15,305 nucleotides of DNA from the NCBI GenBank assembly GCA_903897205.1, contig CAIUAS010000207.1, positions 1-15,305 on the forward strand, in the 5' to 3' direction. Below the pieces are notes generated by a model, which was not told where the DNA came from, made no database searches, and saw only the letters and a list, made by a program, of their open reading frames with translations. Made by a program: the position numbers and the translations under genes. The stretch is from an uncultured Gammaproteobacteria bacterium. GTDB taxonomy: Bacteria > Pseudomonadota > Gammaproteobacteria > CAIUAS01. Below, in pieces: positions 1-6,475 of the stretch; positions within the stretch are counted from its first letter, which is position 1, and each line of letters starts with the position of its first letter.

Positions 1-744
1 AATATTGTTTATGAAGATGAGGCCTTATTAGTTATCAATAAACCGATCGGTTTAGTGGTACATCCTGCGGTGGGAAACCTGGACCATACTTTAGTGAACG
101 CCCTGCTGCATCATGCGCCCGAGCTTTCACAAGTACCTCGCGCAGGGATTGTCCACCGTTTAGATAAAGATACCTCTGGCTTATTGGTTGTCGCTAAAAC
201 GCTCACGGCTCACACTCATTTAGTTAAACAACTACAAGCGCATACAGTAAAACGTGAATATCAAGCCATCGTGACCGGCGCTTTAATTGCTGGCGGCACT
301 ATCGATTCTCCTATTGGCAGGCACCCCATGCAGCGGCAAAAAATGGCGGTATTAGATTTTGCTAAGCCCGCCATTACCCATTATCGAGTGGCTGAACGCT
401 TTCCTGCGCATACCCGAATCAAAGTACAATTAGAAACCGGCCGCACTCATCAAATCCGTGTGCACATGGCTCATCTCAATCATCCTATTGTCGGGGATTC
501 AACCTATGGCGGCCGCTTGCATTTACCCAAACAAGCCGGCGAACCTTTAAAACAAGCATTGCGCGAATTTAAACATCAAGCACTGCACGCACAACGACTA
601 GGGTTAATTCATCCTATTTCTAATACATACAAAGAATGGCATACAGCGCTACCAGCCGACATGCAGCAGCTTATCGAAATCTTGCGTGAAGACGTCTCTC
701 AGCAAAATGAAAAATGGGAAGCTGATTACACTTGGGAAGATTAA
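1..744 (+). CDS. rluD: 23S rRNA pseudouridine synthase RluD, 5' end cut off by the window
   Basis: Catalyses conversion of uridines to pseudouridine in helix 69 of 23S rRNA (E. coli positions 1911, 1915 and 1917) in the cytoplasm. The reading frame is open from base 1, so the gene begins outside the window; 247 codons are visible against about 326 residues in E. coli RluD. The missing part would hold the N-terminal S4-like RNA-binding domain. The visible part opens with the family segment VINKPIGLVVHPAVGN and carries the catalytic motif HRLDKDTSG, whose aspartate is encoded at 163-165, then the conserved segments LETGRTHQIRVHMAHLNHPI and GDSTYGG. RluC is a related alternative, but the downstream pgeF matches the E. 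coli rluD-pgeF order. A leftward MarC-family gene ends 16 bases downstream. The GTG at 55 is internal to the domain and is not a real start. Confidence 0.93.
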   Translation, partial: NIVYEDEALLVINKPIGLVVHPAVGNLDHTLVNALLHHAPELSQVPRAGIVHRLDKDTSGLLVVAKTLTAHTHLVKQLQAHTVKREYQAIVTGALIAGGTIDSPIGRHPMQRQKMAVLDFAKPAITHYRVAERFPAHTRIKVQLETGRTHQIRVHMAHLNHPIVGDSTYGGRLHLPKQAGEPLKQALREFKHQALHAQRLGLIHPISNTYKEWHTALPADMQQLIEILREDVSQQNEKWEADYTWED

Positions 745-760
745 CATCACTGATTGGCTT

Positions 761-1405
761 TTAACCCAGCAACGCTTGGACTCCATGCCAAATAATTTCA
801 ATGCCAATACATAAATTAATAAAAGCCGATAAGCGCATGATAACTTGTTTACCCGCGCCACCTAGTTTGCTAGTTAAGCGATCTGCATAGCGATAACAAA
901 AAAATACGCTAATGGCTGCTAAAACAATACCGATAATAGCGCCTAACAAACCCAATAGAGTGCTGGCCAGATTATGAGTAATCTCGTGCGCTCCCACAGT
1001 TAATGTGACCGCAATACAACCAGGGCCTGCCGTGATGGGCATTGTTAGTGGGAAAAACGCTAAGTCATTTGCTTGCTGCTCATTCTTCGCAGCGCTTGGG
1101 CCACTACTATTACCACTGCTAGATTGATTCAACAAAGTCCAACCAATATAAGCCACCACTAAACCACCGCTAATTTGCACTATGGGAATAGTGATACCAA
1201 AAAAACGCAAAATCCAGGAACCGGTCAGCAAGACAACGACTAATAAAACGAAGGTATTAATCGCTACTTTCAACGCCAATTTATGCACAGCAGGTTCTGC
1301 TAGGCTTTGGGTGAAGGTTAAAAATATAATAGCGGAGCCAAGAGGGTTGAGCACCGGAAACAAAGCTGCAAAGCTAAATGGAATTGCTTGGATTAATTCA
1401 AACAT
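761..1405 (-). CDS. MarC family (UPF0056) inner-membrane protein
   Basis: A 214-residue polytopic membrane protein with about six hydrophobic segments, normal for the MarC/YchE/YhgN family. The N-terminal segment FAALFPVLNPLGSAIIFL contains the family's NPLG motif and the central segment FPLTMPITAGPGCIAVTL contains its TMPLTAGPG-like motif. The two motifs sit in the first and second halves of the protein, consistent with an internal duplication. A loop rich in Ser, Gly, Asn and Gln lies between them (around residues 93-112). The family is annotated as putative small-molecule or amino-acid transporters, but substrates are poorly defined, and the old link of MarC to multidrug resistance has not held up. 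It lies on the opposite strand between rluD and pgeF, which are adjacent in E. coli. No strong ribosome binding site precedes the start. Confidence 0.88.
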   Translation of the reverse strand: MFELIQAIPFSFAALFPVLNPLGSAIIFLTFTQSLAEPAVHKLALKVAINTFVLLVVVLLTGSWILRFFGITIPIVQISGGLVVAYIGWTLLNQSSSGNSSGPSAAKNEQQANDLAFFPLTMPITAGPGCIAVTLTVGAHEITHNLASTLLGLLGAIIGIVLAAISVFFCYRYADRLTSKLGGAGKQVIMRLSAFINLCIGIEIIWHGVQALLG

Positions 1406-1427
1406 GCTAATTTCATTAATTTATGTT

Positions 1428-1457
1428 TTGAAAATTCAGCGGTAATCGCTGTATTAG
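1428..1457 (+). promoter_or_regulatory. possible sigma-70-type promoter before pgeF
   Basis: TTGAAA at 1428-1433 and TATTAG at 1452-1457 are separated by 18 bases in the 118-base gap between the divergent MarC-family gene and pgeF. This gap must hold promoters for both directions. The match is moderate and was found by eye in AT-rich DNA, so it is a weak call. Confidence 0.22.
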
Positions 1458-1523
1458 TATCTACCGAACACCAAAATAAGTTAAAATACTTCCTTTAGCA
1501 AACAAAATTTAGGGCTATTTATC

Positions 1524-2261
1524 ATGCTTAATTTAATTACCCCAAACTGGCCAGCACCCGATAACATCAGCGCTTTTACCACCACTCGCTTAGACGGCTA
1601 TAGCCAACCACCTTATGATAGTTTTAATTTAGCAATGCATGTGGGCGATGACACTGCTACGGTTGCGCGTAATCGCATGCTTTTAAAAGAACAATTGCAA
1701 TTAGCCAACGAACCTAAATGGCTTAATCAAATACATGGCATTCAGGTCATTCAAGCGGATACTGCCCAAATTAATGCTACCGCAGATGCTTCATTTACCC
1801 GACAACCCCAGATTGCTTGCGCTATTTTAACAGGCGATTGCTTGCCTTTGCTTATCTGTGATCGCGCCGGAAGCATTGTGGCTGCTGTTCATGCTGGCTG
1901 GAAGGGCCTTGCCGCCGGCATTATTGAAGCTACCTTAACAGCGCTTTCGGTGCCGACTAAAGATTTACTAGTTTGGCTGGGGCCCGCTATTGGGCCTGAG
2001 GCTTTTGAAGTCGGCGAAGAAGTTTATCAACAATTTATCGCCTTTGATCCCCAAGCGCTATTTGCATTTAAACGTAATGCAAATAATCGATGGTTAGCTG
2101 ATCTTTACACCTTAGCAAAACAACGCTTAAACGCCCAAGGCGTTACCCAAATTTTCGGTGGAAATTTGTGCACGTATACTGACGAACAACGTTTTTATTC
2201 TTATCGAAAAAAAAATCCAACTGGCAGAATGGCTAGTTTAATTTGGCTTAATAACCCCTGA
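1524..2261 (+). CDS. pgeF: peptidoglycan editing factor PgeF (YfiH / purine nucleoside phosphorylase-like, DUF152)
   Basis: A 245-residue protein, almost the length of E. coli PgeF/YfiH (243). The family has been described as multicopper polyphenol oxidases, as purine nucleoside phosphorylase/adenosine deaminase-like enzymes, and in E. coli as a cytoplasmic factor that removes wrongly incorporated L-Ser from peptidoglycan precursors. The expected metal-site residues are present: His71 in NQIHG, Cys106 in TGDCLPLL and His123 in AVHAGWKG. The C-terminal segment GGNLCTYTD and FYSYRK is also typical. AGGG at 1511-1514 lies 9 bases before the ATG and supports this start. Its position after rluD, though separated by the leftward MarC-family gene, matches the gammaproteobacterial neighbourhood. 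The next gene starts 33 bases downstream, so the two may be co-transcribed. Confidence 0.92.
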   Translation: MLNLITPNWPAPDNISAFTTTRLDGYSQPPYDSFNLAMHVGDDTATVARNRMLLKEQLQLANEPKWLNQIHGIQVIQADTAQINATADASFTRQPQIACAILTGDCLPLLICDRAGSIVAAVHAGWKGLAAGIIEATLTALSVPTKDLLVWLGPAIGPEAFEVGEEVYQQFIAFDPQALFAFKRNANNRWLADLYTLAKQRLNAQGVTQIFGGNLCTYTDEQRFYSYRKKNPTGRMASLIWLNNP

Positions 2262-2294
2262 TTCTGCTACGACTTCACCTAAAAGGACCCGCTT

Positions 2295-3125
2295 ATGCCA
2301 CGCGTAGCCGCTATTCAAATGACTTCTACGGCCGACTTACAAAAAAATTTGCGTACAGCAAAAAAATTAATTGAACAAGCCGCCGCACAAGGCGCTCAAT
2401 TAGCCGTGTTGCCAGAAAATTTTGCTTTAATGGGAAACTCAGAAACCGATAAAATTAATATCTGTGAGCAAGCGGGCAAAGGCGTGATACAAAATTTCTT
2501 AGCCGAACAAGCTGAAAAAAATAATATCTGGCTGGTTGGCGGCACTATTCCGTTAGCAGCCAGCGATGCTAACAAAGTACGCGCTGCTTGTTTAGTTTAT
2601 AATTCACAAGGCAAGGCAATCGCACGCTATGACAAAATTCATTTATTTGATGTTTGTGTCGAAGCGGGCATTGAAGAACATCATGAATCACGTTCCATTG
2701 AAGCGGGCAATAACATCACGATCGTTGACACGCCCGTTGGTCGCTTAGGATTAGCGGTATGCTATGACATTCGCTTTCCCGAATTATTTCGCCTCATGCT
2801 GCAACACAAAGTTGAAATTATCGCGCTTCCTGCCGCCTTTACTTTTACAACGGGCCAAGCACATTGGGAGATTTTAACGCGCGCCCGTGCAATAGAAAAT
2901 TTTTGCTTTTTAATTGGCGCTTGCCAAACTGGCGCCCATGAAAACGGCAGAAAAACCTTTGGCCATTCTGTCATCATTCATCCGTGGGGTAACCTCTTAG
3001 CAGAACAAGCCGTTGGCGAAGGGATCATTGTTGCTGAGTTAAATTTAACTCAGCAACAAGCTATTCGTAAACGCGTACCTATTATGCAACACCAACGAAT
3101 CCGCATTATAAATCCCTTTATTTAA
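2295..3125 (+). CDS. carbon-nitrogen hydrolase, Nit1/Nit2-like (probable deaminated glutathione amidase)
   Basis: A 276-residue member of the nitrilase superfamily, the usual length for the Nit branch. The Glu-Lys-Cys catalytic triad is visible: Glu41 in VLPENFALMG, Lys114 in YDKIHLFDV and Cys156 in AVCYDIRFPEL. Family knowledge suggests hydrolysis of the amide of a metabolite, most likely deaminated glutathione, a damage product made by transaminases, or an omega-amide such as alpha-ketoglutaramate; the exact substrate cannot be read from sequence. A clear ribosome binding site, AAGGA at 2283-2287, lies 7 bases before the ATG. It follows pgeF by 33 bases and is probably cytoplasmic, since there is no signal peptide. 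A metabolite-repair role is the best guess. Confidence 0.88.
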   Translation: MPRVAAIQMTSTADLQKNLRTAKKLIEQAAAQGAQLAVLPENFALMGNSETDKINICEQAGKGVIQNFLAEQAEKNNIWLVGGTIPLAASDANKVRAACLVYNSQGKAIARYDKIHLFDVCVEAGIEEHHESRSIEAGNNITIVDTPVGRLGLAVCYDIRFPELFRLMLQHKVEIIALPAAFTFTTGQAHWEILTRARAIENFCFLIGACQTGAHENGRKTFGHSVIIHPWGNLLAEQAVGEGIIVAELNLTQQQAIRKRVPIMQHQRIRIINPFI

Positions 3126-3127
3126 CT

Positions 3128-3145
3128 AATTATAGGAATTATAGG
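3128..3145 (+). repeat. tandem 9-base direct repeat
   Basis: Two perfect adjacent copies of AATTATAGG at 3128-3136 and 3137-3145, directly after the Nit-type gene stop codon. No function is evident. It may be chance in AT-rich DNA or a small duplication. Confidence 0.5.
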
Positions 3146-3186
3146 AAACAGGCCAGCCGCAAAAAATAGTAAATTTATGACGGCGC

Positions 3187-3202
3187 GAATAAAGCTTTAT
3201 TC
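3187..3202. promoter_or_regulatory. 16-base perfect palindrome upstream of the degQ-like gene
   Basis: GAATAAAGCTTTATTC is its own reverse complement and ends 47 bases before the first possible ATG of the protease gene. A second nested pair, TTTATGA at 3174-3180 and TCATAAA at 3201-3207, overlaps its right half. TATTAT at 3220-3225 could be a -10 element, placing the palindrome across the -35 region, where an operator might sit. No regulator is identified, and the fit to a known binding site is not established. Confidence 0.35.
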
Positions 3203-3249
3203 ATAAAACCAAAATAAGGTATTATTAGTTCAAATTTCTTCTATCCAAA

Positions 3250-4641
3250 ATGGCAAACCTTATGAAAAAAATTGGGCTTTTAACCAGCAGCTTAATATTG
3301 GCCTTAACCACGTTATCACTGGCGCCTTCTTCCTATGCCGCACTGCCTGCCGAGCAAAATGGTCAACCCTTACCATCGATTTCCGGCATCTTAAAAGCGG
3401 TTACGCCTTCGGTGGTAAATATTGCCGCGCAAGGTGAAATTGCTCCTCCAGAAAATCCCTTTGCAGAACCTAACACGCCTGCAGGGCGCAACTCACCTTA
3501 TCGACTTCGCCCACGCCAATTTGAGAGCATCGGTTCTGGCGTGGTTATAGACGCTGCCAATGGTTATGTGTTAACCAATGCCCATGTGTTAAGAAGCGCC
3601 AAAACGATTACAGTCACTTTAAGTGATGGACGTGTTTTTAAAGCTAAATTGATTGGCGCCGATCAACCTTCTGATATTGCTGTGTTACAAATCAAAGCTG
3701 ACAAACTCACGGCGGCTCCTTTAGGCAATTCTGATAAGCTAAAAGTAGGGGATTTCGTTGCGGCCATAGGTAATCCTTTTGAGCTTAATCAAACCGTTAC
3801 TTCAGGCATTGTGAGCGGGCTTGAGCGCAGCGGACTTGGCATTGAAGGTTATGAAAACTTTATCCAGACAGATGCTTCTATCAACCCTGGCAACTCTGGT
3901 GGCGCCCTCATTAATTTACAAGGCCAAGTCATCGGTATAAATACAGCCATTTTGGCACCTGATGGCGGCAATATCGGCATCGGTTTTGCTATCCCAATTA
4001 ACATGGCGCGCAGCGTCCTGTCCCAATTGGTGAAGTATGGCTCTGTTAAACGCGGCATGATGGGAATTTACGCACAAGATTTAACACCGGCGTTAGCCAA
4101 TGCCTTTGGCTTAGATGGTCAAATAGGCGCATTAGTGGCGCAAGTTTTCCCGAACTCACCGGCGGCGACCGCTGGCGTGCAGTCCGGCGATATCATTAAA
4201 AGCATTAATGGCATGAACATTCAGAGTAGCGCACAAGTAAAAAATATCATTGGCATGTTGCGTGTAGGCAGCGGCATCCATTTACAATTATTACGAAAAG
4301 GCAAGGAGATCTTGGTAAACTTAGTCAGCGCTGATCCCGAACACTATAAAAAAGCAGCAGAACAAAACAATAGTTTCTTATATGGCTTAGGTTTACGTAA
4401 CTTTAGCGAAGAAACACCTACTCAAGGGCTTGTTACGGGCGTGCAAGTAGTGCAAGTAGCAGAAAATAGTGCTGCCTGGTTAGCGGGCATACGCCCTGGT
4501 GATGTCATTTTATCAGCTAACCAAACACCGGTATCCAGCGTTCAGCAATTACAACAAACAGCTAGAAAAGGTGGCGAACAATTATTGCTAAATGTTTTCC
4601 AACAACGCACTGGCGGCGCATTATTTGTCATTATCAAATAA
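3250..4641 (+). CDS. degQ: periplasmic Do-family serine protease/chaperone with two PDZ domains, DegQ-like
   Basis: A HtrA/Do-family protease acting in the periplasm on misfolded envelope proteins. A signal peptide covers about residues 5-30, with probable cleavage after PSSYA. The trypsin-like domain holds the full triad: His112 in LTNAHVL, Asp142 in PSDIAVLQ and Ser216 in INPGNSGGAL. PDZ1 spans about 265-355 and PDZ2 about 375-463. At 463 residues with a short loop before the catalytic His, it resembles DegQ (455 in E. coli) more than DegP, and two PDZ domains rule out DegS. Two starts are possible: ATG 3250 or ATG 3262, the latter giving the more typical MKKIGLL signal-peptide start; neither has a clear ribosome binding site. 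A 124-base upstream gap with a perfect palindrome suggests its own promoter. Confidence 0.9.
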   Translation: MANLMKKIGLLTSSLILALTTLSLAPSSYAALPAEQNGQPLPSISGILKAVTPSVVNIAAQGEIAPPENPFAEPNTPAGRNSPYRLRPRQFESIGSGVVIDAANGYVLTNAHVLRSAKTITVTLSDGRVFKAKLIGADQPSDIAVLQIKADKLTAAPLGNSDKLKVGDFVAAIGNPFELNQTVTSGIVSGLERSGLGIEGYENFIQTDASINPGNSGGALINLQGQVIGINTAILAPDGGNIGIGFAIPINMARSVLSQLVKYGSVKRGMMGIYAQDLTPALANAFGLDGQIGALVAQVFPNSPAATAGVQSGDIIKSINGMNIQSSAQVKNIIGMLRVGSGIHLQLLRKGKEILVNLVSADPEHYKKAAEQNNSFLYGLGLRNFSEETPTQGLVTGVQVVQVAENSAAWLAGIRPGDVILSANQTPVSSVQQLQQTARKGGEQLLLNVFQQRTGGALFVIIK

Positions 4642-4752
4642 ACATTTCGCATAACGTTTTTATTTTTGATTTGGGCTGAGCCTTAGCAAGGCCCAACAAT
4701 CACGCCATAGCGTTGCAATTTTCAATAAAATTAACCTGTAACAACACGACTT

Positions 4753-5412
4753 ATGCAGACTGTTTCATCAACCAAAATTGCATTCGCATTACCTTTATTT
4801 ATTACCGCCAAAAATAAAACACTGGTAGGAATTATTGCATTTATTTTTGCAACAATTATTTATCTTTCTTCCAATCATTTTTTATTCTTTGCTCCCCACT
4901 ATTTACCTTTAACAAAACTCGATAGAACAATACCCTTTATTCCCGCCACCATTTGGCTTTATTTAACAGAGTATTTTTTATTTATCAGTACTTATTTATT
5001 GTGTAAAGATCTCACCAACTTAAATAAATATTTATATTCAATGATGGCGATACAAATAGTCAGTGTCATTATTTTTATTTGCTGGCCAACGATTTACCCG
5101 CGCACTAATTTTTCCTTGCCAACCGACTCACATAGCTTAACAGTGGCTATATTTACTTATTTACGCACGGTTGATCACCCAACCAGCTGCTTGCCCAGTT
5201 TACATGTTAGCAGTTGTTATTTATCTGCCTTTATTTTTCTAGAAGAGCAAAGAGAAAAATTCTGGTTTTTCTTTTTATGGGCTACTCTAATCGCTAGCTC
5301 TACTCTCACCACGAAACAACACTATATTATCGATGTGGTAACTGGTTTAATGATGGCTTATATTTTTTATTACTTATTCCATCGTTATATTTCTTATAAC
5401 AACTCACATTAA
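4753..5412 (+). CDS. PAP2-superfamily integral membrane protein, Aur1/inositolphosphotransferase-like; possible (sphingo)lipid head-group enzyme
   Basis: A 219-residue, very hydrophobic protein with about six membrane segments. The PAP2 signature is visible: CLPSLHV with His151, and STLTTKQHYIIDVVTG with His190 and Asp194, the catalytic pair expected for a phospho-enzyme mechanism. An upstream DRTIPFIP segment (57-64) and the KQHYxxDV form are typical of the PAP2_3 subgroup, which includes yeast Aur1 (inositol phosphorylceramide synthase). It could therefore transfer a phospho-head group onto ceramide, or dephosphorylate a lipid phosphate; sequence alone does not decide. It is the first gene of a four-gene same-strand run, 15 bases before the reductase gene, which favours a lipid role. 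It is visibly more AT-rich than its neighbours, partly because of Phe/Ile/Leu/Tyr-rich membrane segments. No strong ribosome binding site is seen before the ATG. Confidence 0.72.
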   Translation: MQTVSSTKIAFALPLFITAKNKTLVGIIAFIFATIIYLSSNHFLFFAPHYLPLTKLDRTIPFIPATIWLYLTEYFLFISTYLLCKDLTNLNKYLYSMMAIQIVSVIIFICWPTIYPRTNFSLPTDSHSLTVAIFTYLRTVDHPTSCLPSLHVSSCYLSAFIFLEEQREKFWFFFLWATLIASSTLTTKQHYIIDVVTGLMMAYIFYYLFHRYISYNNSH

Positions 5413-5427
5413 CTTTTAATTGATAAC

Positions 5428-6420
5428 ATGAAAATCCTCGTCACGGGCGCCACCGGTTTTTTAGGATCGCATGTTGCAGAACAATTATCTGCACAAGGCC
5501 ATCAAGTACGCTGCTTAATTCGCACTAGCGCGAATCGGCATTTTTTAGAGACCTTACCCAACATTGAGTTTTGCGAAGGTCAGCTTGCTGACGAAGGTGC
5601 TTTACAACAAGCAGTTACCGGCATAGACGCGATCATTCACGCAGCGGGCTTAGTTAAAGCACGTCATTGCAGTGAATTTAATACCATTAATGTTGAAGGT
5701 ACCATCAACTTATTAAAAGCAACCCTGGCTAAAGCACCTCAATTAAAACGTTTTGTATTAGTCTCAAGTTTGGCAGCGGTGGGCGCCGCTAGCGATGGCC
5801 ATCCCTTGCAAGAAGACACCATTAAAAGCTTTAATCCCGTTACCCATTATGGTCGCAGCAAACTAACCGCAGAACAGCAAGCTCGCACTTTCGCTGACAA
5901 AATACCCATTACGATTATCCGCCCGCCTTTAATTTATGGGCCACGCGATAAAGAATGTCTGGCTTTTTTCCAAGCAGTTCAGTATAAAATATTTCCTTTT
6001 TTTGGCAGTAAACATAACACCGCCAGCGTCATCTATGGGCCTGATGCTGCAAATGCCTTATGCCAAGCTGTGCACACCGCTGCGCCTAGCGGCGCAGCTT
6101 ATTTTATTGATGATGGTATAATTCATACCAGTTGCGATATGATTAACCAGCTTGCTCAAGCCATGGGAACTAAGTTGTGGCTAAAACCAGTCTTGCCTAA
6201 TGGGATATTAAAAGCAGCAGCGTTTATAACAGAGCAATACGGCAAATTAAGCAATTCAGCCGTTATGCTCACACGTGACAAAGTAAACGAATTGATCCAA
6301 CCGCACTGGGTCTGCAATAGCCAAAAAGCCCAGTGTGAATTACAGTGGCGCCCACAAGTCGATTGGGCAACAGGAGTAAAACTAACGTACGAGTGGTACC
6401 AAAAAGCAGGCTGGTTATAG
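5428..6420 (+). CDS. NAD(P)-dependent epimerase/dehydratase-family reductase, candidate CerR (3-ketosphinganine reductase)
   Basis: A 330-residue extended short-chain dehydrogenase/reductase. The Rossmann dinucleotide motif TGATGFLG starts at residue 6, AGLVKA follows the fourth strand, and the catalytic set is Ser113/114 in LVSSLAAVG plus Tyr141 and Lys145 in YGRSK. Related proteins include 3-beta-hydroxysteroid dehydrogenases, dihydroflavonol reductases, the hopanoid-locus protein HpnA and bacterial CerR. CerR in Caulobacter reduces the keto group of the long-chain base or its N-acyl form. Its place 15 bases after the PAP2 gene and 55 bases before an acyl-ligase/ACP/oxoamine-synthase fusion makes a keto-lipid substrate likely. 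The family call is secure; the substrate is inferred from context. No clear ribosome binding site precedes the ATG, so translation may be coupled to the upstream gene. Confidence 0.78.
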   Translation: MKILVTGATGFLGSHVAEQLSAQGHQVRCLIRTSANRHFLETLPNIEFCEGQLADEGALQQAVTGIDAIIHAAGLVKARHCSEFNTINVEGTINLLKATLAKAPQLKRFVLVSSLAAVGAASDGHPLQEDTIKSFNPVTHYGRSKLTAEQQARTFADKIPITIIRPPLIYGPRDKECLAFFQAVQYKIFPFFGSKHNTASVIYGPDAANALCQAVHTAAPSGAAYFIDDGIIHTSCDMINQLAQAMGTKLWLKPVLPNGILKAAAFITEQYGKLSNSAVMLTRDKVNELIQPHWVCNSQKAQCELQWRPQVDWATGVKLTYEWYQKAGWL

Positions 6421-6464
6421 TCGGCTTAAACTTAAGATATCCATTCCTGTTAATTAAATACTAT

Positions 6465-6468
6465 GGAG
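6465..6468 (+). promoter_or_regulatory. ribosome binding site that decides the GTG start of the fusion gene
   Basis: GGAG lies 7 bases before GTG 6476. The nearby ATG at 6472 is in another frame and reaches a stop after six codons, so it cannot be the start. The spacing supports initiation at GTG. Confidence 0.6.
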
Positions 6469-6475
6469 AATATGC

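Noticed and set aside
649..861. 70-codon minus-strand frame across the rluD and MarC-family gene ends
   Set aside because: It overlaps two well-supported genes and resembles nothing known.
4680..4692. Hairpin GCCTT-AGC-AAGGC after the protease gene as an intrinsic terminator
   Set aside because: The T-rich stretch lies on its left, so it would fit only leftward transcription, and no leftward gene ends there. The 5-bp stem is also short.
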